NCBI RefSeq assembly: GCF_000090795.2
Contig: NW_003546323.1
Location: 60,528 to 124,527 of the forward strand
Direction of reading: 5' to 3'
DNA from: Amphimedon queenslandica
Taxonomy: Eukaryota > Porifera > Demospongiae > Haplosclerida > Niphatidae
Length of the DNA: 64,000 bases
Position 1 is the stretch's first letter, and each line of letters begins with the position of its first letter. Below are positions 34,307-44,439 of the stretch, one piece after another. A program made the translations under genes and the position numbers. The notes beneath the pieces were generated by a model, which saw nothing but the letters and a program-made list of their open reading frames with translations, searched no databases and was not told the origin of the DNA.

Positions 34307-37300
34307 AATATTACGCTTCGTGGTAGCAGCAACAATGATACTATACTTACATGCCTTCATCGTGGAATTGGTTTAGCTTTTATCAACGTCAGCAACTTAC
34401 AGATAGAGAATCTTACCATTGAAAACTGTATCCTGAACAATGATGACTTAACTGATGCCCTTAATGTTGCAAATGAGACGATTCACCTGTTTTATTCAGC
34501 TGATGAAATACGAGTGAGTCTATTAATGGCTGATATTAGCAGATTAAGTATGACGTATGTCACAATTAGAAATAATACTGGCATTGGGCTGCTGGCTATT
34601 AATCTAATGGATGAATCCAGCATTAGTAATGCTGTCTTTGGACACAATGCACCAAATGAATGCATTATTTCATTAAATAACCCTGATGGTGCCAGGGACA
34701 AAGTCGCTGGTGGAATGTTTCTCTTTTATTCTGATTACCGAAACAAAGAAATTAATTTTCAGCCATCCCTCACTATCAGTGAATCCTTGTTTCATGACAA
34801 TATGTATTGCAGTCTGCTAGCTGGAATTCCATTGGTTTTTACATTTTCTCCTTCATTTGAAAATTTCGGATTCACATATGGAGGGGGAGGTGGCTTAGGT
34901 CTGGTTCTTTCTCAAATTAATTACTCGGTAAATATTATAGTGGAGGAGACAAGTTTTGAAAGAAACGTTGGTCCACTAGGTGCTTTACAAATTGAACAAC
35001 ATCAAGGTTCTCATGGTTCAAACGTGATATTTGAGAGCTGTCTGTTTGATGATAATGGCTTTATGGAAGAGAGTTCAATTGACTTGAGTTTTCATTACGT
35101 AGGTGCCGCATCAATGATTTTGAATGTTCCTCGTGATTACAAAATTATAACAGATATTGCATCTATCAGGCGTAATTCCTTCCAATTCAAGAGTACACAG
35201 TTTTTAAACAACAGAGCAGATGTTTCTGGAGGTATATACATGGTAGCACTCAACTCTCCAGTAGCTGAAAATGAACTGATATCTGATGACTGTACATTCA
35301 GGAATAATAAGGCAGGACTATCATCTGCTTTTTACGCCTTTGAATATAAATTCAATGGTTTAGAGCCAGGAACCAATGTCATTATTAGCAATATTATAGT
35401 GGAAAACAACAATAATTATAACAGTAATCCTTATACTGAGTTCAGACAACACAAAAGTACGATTTTAACTTTTTCAATGAATGTTACTATTTCTGGAAAC
35501 TCAGCCTTTCAAGATAATGAAGCATCGGCTCTTGTTGCTGTGTCTAGTGTCCTCAATTTATTTGGCGATATATTGTTTGAAGGTAACAGAGGAGCTTCAG
35601 GGGGAGCCATTCTCATATACAGTGACAGTTATCTTGTCTTCTTTAACAACACTAGGGTAAGATTTCTCAATAATCAAGTCACTGGTTTTGGTGGGGCTAT
35701 TCATTTGATAGAAACAGAAAGTACTTTTGGGCAAACCTGTGTTCTACTGTTCAATGGAGTTGACTTATACTGCTATCTCTTTGGCATGGAGTGCATTAAC
35801 ATTACTGACCTAAATATACAAATTTATTTTGAGGGAAATACGGCTCAGCTAGGGAATGACATTTATGGCGATATCATTAATAACTGCTCGTGGCTAATAT
35901 ATCTTCAAAGCCTTCAGTCACCATATTATAGATCCTTTACTGGTTACGAAATTCTTAGAAACATATCAGAAGACAAAAATAATAATTTCTCATTTGAGAT
36001 ACAATACTCTGATCGTTCGGTTAATACTGATGCAGTGTACCTTAATGTTCTAAGCTCTGAAGGTACCAGCAGTGATAGTCGTATCAAGTTGTTCCCGGGA
36101 CAGATGGCCTTTCTTAATATCAGTGCTGAAGACAGGTATTTCCACAGTGTGCCACTGGCAATAACATCAAGCACTCTTGGAGGTGGTGAGTTCAGCAGAT
36201 CACAGTTGGGCCTCTCTGGTTACTGGTTTTTATCAGGCACTGGGCAGACAAATCTAACTCAGTTGTCAGTCTATGGGGGCATTAACTCAAATGTCTCAGT
36301 GTCTATTTCCAATGTGGCCTCAACTGCTAGCACAACCTTGTACTTTGAGCTTGAGGGCTGTCCTTATGGACTTATTTATGACACCGAGGAGTGCATTTGT
36401 TCTCCTGATTTACTCAACGGACGTGATTTTGACACTTTCAGATGTGACGAGGCATCTGGTAATATAACTGTCCCACAATTCTTTTGGCTGGGCTGGACTC
36501 CTGTTGATGAATACACACTTCGTGAGTGTATTTTTGACTATTGCCAGAATGACATTGCTACAGTAACATTCAATGGAGAAGATAACATCAACAATCAGTG
36601 TGCAGATAATCGAGGAGGTATTTTGTGCGGGGAGTGTCTTGATGGCTATAGTACTGTTTTTGGATCTAACAGGTGCCTTGAGTGCAAAACTGATGCTAGA
36701 ATTCTCGGACTTATAATTGGGTTTCTTGTAGCTGGGATCTTGCTTGTACTGGCAATAGTTTTCCTAAACTTTACAGTCACTGAGGGCTATCTCAATATCG
36801 TGATATTCTATGCTAATATTGTACAGCTTGCAATACCAATCCTTTCCCAATACATTAGCTATGATGCTGCTTCAGTCTTCATCTTCATCTCTTGGATTAA
36901 CTTTGAGCCAGGAATTGATACGTGTCTCTTTGATGGAATGAATGCTTTGACTAGAGAAGGACTTTACCTCTTGTTTCCTTTCTATATCTTTTCCCTCATG
37001 TTTATTATCATTTATCTGGCAAGGCGATCAAAGAAAATCACATCCCTAGGATTTCAAGCTACAAGAGGTTTTGCCACTTTGTTGCTTCTATGCTATGGCT
37101 CTGTGGAAAGGACTTGCTTCATTATATTAAGTGCAGTGACTATCACTAGCAATGAGGGAAATTCATATGTAGGCTGGTACATTGATCCAAATGTTAAATA
37201 TGGTCATGATGCACATGGTTTCATGGTTTTCCTTGCGATTGTTTTATTATTATTTTATATCATTCCATTCACTGTCATCCTCATTTGCCCTCCTCGCCTC

Positions 37301-37996
37301 ATGAACAAGACCAGGTATGGAAGGAGAATAACGTTAAAATTCAAACCAATCCTTGACGCTTTTTATAATCCTTTTAAAGAAAAGTACTCCTCTTGGATTG
37401 GATTCCGTTGTCTCATCAGGGTATTTCCCCTTGCTATGGCTGGATCTTTATCATATCCCGATAATCTTTTTGGTATAACAGTCTTCATTGGAGTTTTCCT
37501 TTTCCTTCACGAGGTAATACGTCCTTACAAAAGCGAGCGACACAATAAACTTGAAACATTCTTCCTTGTCAATTTAGTCCTCATAGCTGTGGGTACTTTT
37601 TATTATCCACAAAAGAGAGATTATTTTGAAGACTACAGCTCTGCTGTCTACATCACTCTATTAGTATTGCTTGCATATGCAGGAATAGTTTACATTGGAC
37701 TACTCCACAGTGATATCCTCTTCCCAAAGCTACTGCCAAGTATAAAGTTAAAATTGAAGAAAAGCTGTCAATGTAACTGCTGCTCATATTGTACGTGTTG
37801 CTGTTGTCATAAAGATCCGACTGAAAGTGATGAAGAGAAAAAAAGGGATACAACTATTATTGAGAGTTTGGAAGTACCTCCACCACCTCCTCCTCCAATT
37901 GTTAGTGTGTTTGAGCTACGAGAGCCTCTGCTGGAGTATGGAACAGCTGAGCTGACAGTTATAAAAAAAGGAGCAAAAGTTAATAACCAAAAATGA
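34307..37996 (+). CDS. Intronless beta-helix / polytopic membrane protein, member 2 (5' end missing in gap)
   Basis: Open from the gap onwards for 1229 residues in one exon. The first residues after the gap (NITLRGSSNNDTILTCLHRG) align with about residue 90 of member 1 (NFTIRGLSSNRNEYVISCIN), so signal peptide and ~90-120 residues are lost. Pmp-like repeats (FEGNRGASGGAILI, FLNNQVTGFGGAIHL), a Cys-rich neck (GILCGECLDGYSTVFGSNRC), then ~8-9 hydrophobic segments (~798-1131) with EGYLNIVIFYAN, INFEPGIDTCLFDGM, WYIDP and LDAFYNPFK..YSSW. The cytoplasmic tail has an unusual Cys cluster (CQCNCCSYCTCCCC), which could be palmitoylated. It also has a run of seven prolines and ELREPLLEYGT, nearly the same as member 1. 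Neighbouring receptors lie upstream; COQ4 is tail-to-tail 100 bp away. Confidence 0.88.
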   Translation, partial: NITLRGSSNNDTILTCLHRGIGLAFINVSNLQIENLTIENCILNNDDLTDALNVANETIHLFYSADEIRVSLLMADISRLSMTYVTIRNNTGIGLLAINLMDESSISNAVFGHNAPNECIISLNNPDGARDKVAGGMFLFYSDYRNKEINFQPSLTISESLFHDNMYCSLLAGIPLVFTFSPSFENFGFTYGGGGGLGLVLSQINYSVNIIVEETSFERNVGPLGALQIEQHQGSHGSNVIFESCLFDDNGFMEESSIDLSFHYVGAASMILNVPRDYKIITDIASIRRNSFQFKSTQFLNNRADVSGGIYMVALNSPVAENELISDDCTFRNNKAGLSSAFYAFEYKFNGLEPGTNVIISNIIVENNNNYNSNPYTEFRQHKSTILTFSMNVTISGNSAFQDNEASALVAVSSVLNLFGDILFEGNRGASGGAILIYSDSYLVFFNNTRVRFLNNQVTGFGGAIHLIETESTFGQTCVLLFNGVDLYCYLFGMECINITDLNIQIYFEGNTAQLGNDIYGDIINNCSWLIYLQSLQSPYYRSFTGYEILRNISEDKNNNFSFEIQYSDRSVNTDAVYLNVLSSEGTSSDSRIKLFPGQMAFLNISAEDRYFHSVPLAITSSTLGGGEFSRSQLGLSGYWFLSGTGQTNLTQLSVYGGINSNVSVSISNVASTASTTLYFELEGCPYGLIYDTEECICSPDLLNGRDFDTFRCDEASGNITVPQFFWLGWTPVDEYTLRECIFDYCQNDIATVTFNGEDNINNQCADNRGGILCGECLDGYSTVFGSNRCLECKTDARILGLIIGFLVAGILLVLAIVFLNFTVTEGYLNIVIFYANIVQLAIPILSQYISYDAASVFIFISWINFEPGIDTCLFDGMNALTREGLYLLFPFYIFSLMFIIIYLARRSKKITSLGFQATRGFATLLLLCYGSVERTCFIILSAVTITSNEGNSYVGWYIDPNVKYGHDAHGFMVFLAIVLLLFYIIPFTVILICPPRLMNKTRYGRRITLKFKPILDAFYNPFKEKYSSWIGFRCLIRVFPLAMAGSLSYPDNLFGITVFIGVFLFLHEVIRPYKSERHNKLETFFLVNLVLIAVGTFYYPQKRDYFEDYSSAVYITLLVLLAYAGIVYIGLLHSDILFPKLLPSIKLKLKKSCQCNCCSYCTCCCCHKDPTESDEEKKRDTTIIESLEVPPPPPPPIVSVFELREPLLEYGTAELTVIKKGAKVNNQK

Positions 37997-38095
37997 GTGA
38001 ACTCAATTTTATAACTATACCTATGTAGTGAGTGTGATTTTGTGATCAATTTGTAATGATAGATCAACTAATGTGTGTACAAGTTATTATTATTA

Positions 38096-39321
38096 TCATT
38101 TAGTCCATATGTCAGAGTTTAGTGAACCATTTGGTAGGGGTCTGATGTTCAGTTTCTGTTGAAGTTCATCAAGAGACTCCTCTAGATGCTTCTCAAAATA
38201 GACATTCATTAAAAACTTTGCTTGAAATCCATTGCTTAATGCCCAAGGACCGTAAACAGTTAACAATTCAACTTGCTCCCTGTCAGTAAAAAAAAAGAAT
38301 TAAACAATCAAAATGAATTAGAAATCATTAATTTCTACAAATACTCTATTACTTGTATGATAGTTTGACTGCTGGTGGTATAAACCCTCCAAGTACACAC
38401 AGTGGCAATCCGGTCTGTACGCCTTCAAATTGTTTCACAACTATCTCGCCATAAACACTATAGGAAAAATCACAAATAAAAATTTCATCATTCTTTGATG
38501 CTCATAAATCTCCTCTACCTATACAGATGCATAAATATATTTATCTCAACTGACCTAGTAGGTACTTGTAACAGTGTATGAACAAAATCATGTATCTCTC
38601 TGTATCTCTGCATAACATAAGCCAGCTCAAAGTCATCTACATACCTAACACTGGCTCTTCCTTCTGGAGTATAACCCTGTTTAATTAATATATAATTAAT
38701 GTGACAATGATAGGCTATTAAGCACTAACATAATAGTCCAGGAATCTAACGTATTCTCTACCTAGGGTTTTATCAGGAAGCGTCCGGAGTTTCTCAAGAT
38801 TAAGAGTGGAAGATCTAAGTCTGGGTTTTTCACTAAATTAAATAATATACCGTGAATGATTATAAAAGAGTAGGATTTCATTTACTGGAGAATTTCCTGT
38901 CCAGTTTCATCTTTTAACATTTTCTGGTGCATACACTGGAGTGCGTACCATCCTGTAACTTCACCAAACGTGTAGATGAAATCTAATTATAAAAAAGCTT
39001 CATTTAAATTATGTACCGGATAACTTGAGTCTAAAAATACTACCCATACTCCACGATATTAATAGCTTCTGTATTGACATAGAATTAAAGAACTACACAT
39101 ACAATCATAGTTTATTTCAGCTCACCCACTCTTTCTGGTTTACACAGTCCTCCAATCCCTGCTCCAACAGTAAGAGCTAGTCTTTGCAAGGACGTTGTTG
39201 GAACGTGAGAGTCGTACAACTTGTCACCATATGATACATTACCACTACAACTTCTTGACTGGAACAGTAAAGGTACGGTACATGTACTTGAGCAGCCAGT
39301 AAGAATCCTTCTAATGATCAT
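38096..39321 (-). CDS. COQ4: Ubiquinone biosynthesis protein COQ4, mitochondrial
   Basis: Six exons on the minus strand: 39126-39321, 38886-38982, 38730-38832, 38555-38676, 38353-38457, 38096-38279; 268 residues with consistent phases, close to the human length. The N-terminus ([14 protein letters not shown]…RSCSG) is compatible with a mitochondrial presequence. Family landmarks follow in order: [76 protein letters not shown] (the conserved HDxxH-type metal site), [18 protein letters not shown], and a C-terminal [13 protein letters not shown]4 acts in the coenzyme Q synthesis complex on the matrix side of the inner membrane. It is a single-copy housekeeping gene; its presence among receptor genes suggests the receptors expanded within ordinary chromosome. 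Confidence 0.95.
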
Positions 39322-39534
39322 CAGTGTATCTTTGTCAGTCAGTCAGTTACATCAAAACGTGTGAGAAGGTGTGTCACTATCTTTGTGAGGCAGGGCTAAT
39401 TCTAATCTAATAAATCTGATCACTAAAAAGAATTAAAAGATTGTGAATTATTGCAAAGGATTAGTGCTTTAAATAAAAATAGATTACAATGATTTACAAG
39501 TCGGCAATCGAATAAATCTATCAATTGAATAAGT

Positions 39535-40578
39535 CTATCTTTTTCTCTCTTGCTTTTGCGTTCTCTTCTTCTCTTTCTCTTTCCTCTCCTGCTGCTTCTG
39601 CTGCTGTGCCTTCTTGTTCTCTCTGTCTCTCTCAGTCTTTAGCTGGTGAGCTCTTCTCTGTTCTTCCCTCATCTCCTTAAGAGCTGATGTTACTGAGGAC
39701 TTGTTTGCATTTGCAGCTAAGTCTCCTATTAAAAGAAAAGATTCATAATACGATTTAACCAAAATTATTAGAAAAGGTTAAGCTACATCACATTAAGTAC
39801 AACACATAATTCACTTATTATCTATTTTATTGATGTGATACATGTAATTTTATGAGAGATTTTAAAGCGTCCATCAATATGTAATCTAGACTTATTATTT
39901 ATTCCATTTACCAGTACTATGTGATTCATTTTCTTCATCCGAGCCAGCACAACTACTGCCATATTGGATTATTAGCCGAGACTTTTCTTTGTCACTCAGT
40001 GCAGACGATGATGGTTGGGTGGCCTGCGAGACGGTACTAGGTACAGTGGCTGTGGCTTGTTTAGAAGTCTTGATGTGCTCTACCAGTGTGAAGGAATTTA
40101 ATAACAAGTGCACATTATAATAAGAACATTTACGTGAGTTCAAATACAAAACTATCTAGCATATTCCACGCCAATTTTAAGAACAAGATGCAATAATGAA
40201 ACCTTATTTTAATACCTTTTAATAATACTGTAGGATCATTTCTTGATGATACCTTTGCTTTGCTATCAGCCATTGCTCTTTTCCCTGCACTCCATCTCTC
40301 CACTATTGACTGACAGAGGACAATACAGTCCCCTGTTGCCTATTAGAAGAAGATAATACAAAATATTCACTATCTACAGGATTCCATACTAGTGCTCCAC
40401 TGAGCATATCAATCAACTCTGTTCTTTTAGTTTCTTCTAAATTGACATCTTCCTCCTCATCTCCTTCTTCTAGTATTCCATATATATAGTCCCCATACAC
40501 CTCACCGTCGAGTTCAGAGCTGTTCAGAGTTTCTATCAGCCAGGTTTTGAAATTTCCTTCAACACTGGTAGCGGCCAT
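39535..40578 (-). CDS. CCDC43: CCDC43 homologue
   Basis: Four exons on the minus strand: 40390-40578, 40216-40339, 39912-40079, 39535-39725; 223 residues, like vertebrate CCDC43. The N-terminal PWI-like helical region reads FKTWLIETLNSSELDGEVYG and YIYGILEE, then CQSIVERWSAGKRAM. A Ser/Thr-rich middle follows, and the highly charged C-terminal helix ends KEKEKKRTQKQERKR, matching the very conserved end of the family. The function is poorly known; I call it by family resemblance only. It shares a ~155-bp divergent promoter region with the SRCR receptor on the other strand. Confidence 0.9.
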
Positions 40579-40733
40579 ATTTAAAGCATCCTTCTTCTAC
40601 TTCCTGCAATTGTAGTCATGCACCCAAAGATGTGTGTGTCTTACTCCACCTTTTGTTGCATTTTTCTATAGCTTCTTTCCTTTAGATTTAGAAAGCAGAA
40701 ACAGTGAAACAGGCCTCTTCTAAACTGAAGAAA
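40579..40733. promoter_or_regulatory. Divergent promoter region between CCDC43 and SRCR receptor J
   Basis: Only 155 bp separate the two start codons on opposite strands, so the promoters must overlap or be shared. No TATA box was recognised. Confidence 0.6.
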
Positions 40734-43547
40734 ATGAGAGAAAAGTTGCTGTTTATACTTTGTCTTTTATCCTGGCACAGTAATGGTAGGTTTAGTAGGT
40801 TTGGGTTTAAGTTTATTAATATTTTCAATGTATTTAAAAGGACAGGAACCTTGTACACAACTGAATGTACTACGTTTAAATTCAGCTGGTGTCTTTCAAT
40901 CAACGCTTACATCTATATCAGGAAGATTAGAGCTATGTTCCTGCTCTTCCAGCAGTTGTGTGTGGAATACGGTTAATCTTGGTGGAATCATCAGCCTATG
41001 GTCATGGAAGAATGTTCAAGTAGCATGTAGACAGCTTGGAAGAGATACTGGAGGCTCACAGCTCACAGGTTTAGGAAACCCAATTGTACACTACACCTCA
41101 CTGTAAGCAAAAATAAATAAAATGTAATTAAAATATCTCCCAAATTAGTCCTTCAAGAGCCATAGCTCCTAGTTCGGTACCAATTTATGATTTTACTTTC
41201 GAGTGTGATGGAACTGAGTCCAATCTCACAGACTGTCTAAGAACACCAGTATCTATTGTACTGGAGAGCCATTTCTTTGATGTATTTATGACATGTTCTA
41301 ATAGTAAGCATATTAGGATTACTGAGTATAAGGAGCTTATCATGTTTTCTATAGTTGTTTCTTCTGGTAGTATCAAGTTAACAGGGAGCAGAGAAGATCA
41401 CCAAGGTGTAGTCGAAGTTTATCAAAGCAATAGCAACCAATGGGAGACTGTTTGTGCTGATGGTGTTAGTAGAAGAGAAGCAAGAGTTATCTGTTTGTCT
41501 CTTGGATATGAAAATGGAAACGTTACATCAACACCAAGGAGTTTGTAAGGAGAATTAAACAAAAAAATTATTAGTAAAATTGTAAATAATTTTTCAGTCA
41601 AGGCAGTGATATCAATGATACTCCTGGGATAGCTAAGATACAATGTATGGACTCTGACACTGATATTAGTCAGTGTGCATTGACACAAGTTACAGCACAA
41701 AACACTGATTGCAGTATTGCTGCTGTTGCCTGTACACCAAGCAGTAAGTATATGGCATGTTAATAATTATTATAAAATATATTCTTGTGTGTAGCTGCTG
41801 CTATAGGAACTATAAGATTATCTCCAATCTCTACTTCAAGCACGTATCAACGAGTTGAGATGTTGAATGCTGGTCGGTGGGGAACAATATGTAATAGCAG
41901 CTGGAGTATTGAGGACGGAAGAGTTGTGTGCAGGAGCTTGGGTGTGACTGATAGCAACAAAGTGAAAGTACCAACTTCATTGAGGTAGGTGTGTTCTTAG
42001 GCTATGCTGTTTCTTTATGGTATATCTGTTCTATGTGTTCATGCTTTTATTTCCTTATTAAATTTAAATAGAAGCCAAAATATGTCATGATAATTTTATT
42101 GTGCAGGTCTCCGGAATCTTTGAAACCAATATGGGCTTCTGGCTACATGTGCAGTGGCTCTGAATCAAGACTATTTTCCTGTCACATTTCTTTTTCGTAC
42201 GGCTATGCACCAGATTGTGATCACTCAAGTGATGCTACACTAACTTGTAATAGTAAGAATTCTCTGTTCCAAGTATAAAAGTATTTGGCAACTTATTTTA
42301 TAGATACTGCAGCTGTGCCTGGTGGAGGCTGGCCGCCTGAAGTTATTTCTGCAGTTGCATTCAGTGTAGTATCAGTATTACTTGTAGTGATTCCATTGGT
42401 GTATTGCATAAGTACAGATATATGGAAGAAATTAAGGAAGAGGAATCGTGGAGGAGCTATCGAAAGGCAAGAAAATGAGTCAGAAAACAACAGGGAAATA
42501 TCAGTAAGTCGTGCAATCAAAAGTAAAATTTTTTAGAAATTGCTCCAAAATCAGGCCAAAATCCCTGTACTATAGTACAGGGATTTTTGGCCAAATTTTG
42601 CCAAAAATGAAAAGTAGAAAATTCTCATATTTTATGATGCTTTCTGATATATATACATGTACTTATGTTGCGTACAAAGTTTGAGCTGATTTCGATCAAG
42701 TTTGGATTTTTTACAAATTTTTAAAGTTGTTCCAAAATTAGGCCAAAGTCCCTGTACTATAGTACAGGGTCATTAGCCAAATTTCGCCAAATATGACTAG
42801 GAGAGAATTCTCCATTTTTATTACATTTTCTGATACATATACATGTACTTATGTTGCATAGAAAGCTTGAGCTGATTTCGATCAAGTTTGGATTTTTTAC
42901 GAATTTTTAAATATGCTCCGAAATCAGGCCAAAGTCCCTGTACTATAGTACAGGGTCATCGGCCAAATTTTGCCAAAAATGACTATGAGAGAATTCTCCA
43001 TTTTTATTACATTTTCTGATACATATACATGTACTTATGTTGTGTAGAAAGTTTGAGCTGATTCCAATCAAGTTTGGATTTTTTACGAATTTTTAAAGTT
43101 GCTCCAAAATCAGGCCAAAGTCCCTGTACTATAGTACAGGGACTGGTCAAATTTCACCAAAAATAAAAAGCAGTGAATTCTCAATTTTTATGACATTTTC
43201 TGATACATGTACATGTACTTATGTTGCGTAGAAAGTTTGAGCTGATTCCAATTAAAATTAAATTATTTATAAATTTTTTAAAATCACTCAGTCCATCTTG
43301 ATGATAACACATCTTTTTTTCACATTTCACTACATAGGAACAAAACAGAGCTAGCAGTAATGGTGAATCATCAGATATAAAGAGTAGTCGAGCTCCTCCA
43401 CCAACTTATGATGAATCTCTTTTATTACAGCAACTACCTCCTAGTTATGAAGAATCAGAGGAAACACAATGTCAGTTTTTTGAAGCAGCTGCAGTGACTT
43501 CTATTCCTCCCGCTCTCCCGAATGAAGAACCACCGTCTTATTCATAA
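40734..43547 (+). CDS. Single-pass receptor with three SRCR domains and PPxY tail (receptor J)
   Basis: Nine exons: 40734-40785, 40841-41102, 41149-41303, 41355-41544, 41598-41743, 41795-41984, 42107-42252, 42304-42503, 43338-43547; 516 residues. Signal peptide [18 protein letters not shown]. Each SRCR domain is encoded by two exons (phases 1-2-1), unlike the one-exon SRCR domains of the astacin genes. The first is divergent ([15 protein letters not shown]…[12 protein letters not shown]…[13 protein letters not shown]), the second is [20 protein letters not shown], the third [20 protein letters not shown]. Membrane segment [20 protein letters not shown], basic stop, then a tail with three PPxY motifs ([22 protein letters not shown]), which would bind WW domains such as those of NEDD4-family ligases. 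The intron before the tail exon holds an S2 array. It is a paralogue of receptor K downstream. Confidence 0.92.
42541..43270 (+). repeat. Tandem S2 satellite array, intronic
   Basis: Four units on the plus strand in the last intron of receptor J. Perfect copies of the 20-bp palindrome lie at 42563-42582, 42750-42769, 42936-42955 and 43122-43141, at 186-187 bp spacing. The last unit decays towards the tail exon. Confidence 0.95.
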
Positions 43548-44439
43548 TGATATATAAAAACTTTATTATTGATTAATATTTACTTTTATTCTAGGCATAT
43601 AATGTATAATGATAGTTTTACACACAGCTCCAGTCAAACTATTATTATCTTTCATAAATGTATAAGATAAAATATATTATTGTTTCATTTTTTTAACTCA
43701 AAAATGTTCATCATCTGTTTTAATCTATTAATTTAATTTATTATTCATGGTCTGAGGTCATTTCCTGTTGCTGACATTTCATTATTATTGGCTGACTGTC
43801 AGTGACTGAGTGACTGAGTGACTGAGTGACTGGCTGTTTCTCTCGATTCTCCTTTCTCCTTCTTAAAAGTTTGCTCCTACTTTACTTTCTCCAGCTGAGC
43901 AGCTAATTGACCAGAACATCACCACAAGGCGGCAATCTTGGTTTGCTGTACCATACAAGCTACAACTTGCTTGTACAAAGTGAGGGGGTTGTTGTAGAAG
44001 CGGTGTGTGTCCGAAGCGGTGCCTTGCCCTTGCTTGTCCTTGGGAGTTGTTTGGCTTGTAGGCTGTGATATATGTACAAGCTATGGCTGCCTCTTTTACC
44101 ATTATTGTATCTGTTTCTGTCATGCACGGTTTTAAAAAGCATTATATGTAACCCAGCAGTAAGGGCATCATTCTGAGGATCATTCTTTAATCACTATGGA
44201 AGATGCACACCCAAATGTTTATTTTTACTTCATTTTAGTTTAGTTTTGTAAATTGCCATCTCTGTGCAGCATTAAGCGCATACTATGCTCAATGAAAGGC
44301 CTAAGGGTTTAGATAGATTGAAGGGCTCAGACATTGTGTTAGTATGTCCTAATAGTTCATTCCTGTCTCCTTTGAACCTTAGATCACAACTTCAATTTCC
44401 TCCAACACTGTTGAGTGCAAACACTTGCAGCAACTGATA
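43548..44439. other. Spacer between SRCR receptors J and K, with a short TGAC repeat
   Basis: It contains a simple tandem repeat (gtgactga, ~4 copies) at about 43800-43832. Minus-strand open frames at 43863-44142 overlap in two frames and resemble no family, so they are not called. The rest is AT-rich. Confidence 0.5.

Noticed and set aside
34514-34516. GTG as start of beta-helix member 2
   Set aside because: The frame is open back to the assembly gap and the upstream residues align with the paralogue, so this is internal.
39040-39075. Possible extra COQ4 exon (…AINIVEYG…)
   Set aside because: Joining 39126 directly to 38982 gives [15 protein letters not shown], which fits the family without a gap. 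Inclusion would break the phase.
43863-44142. Overlapping minus-strand frames (86 and 60 codons)
   Set aside because: Two overlapping frames without domain, signal peptide or neighbours; probably chance in a GC-richer patch.
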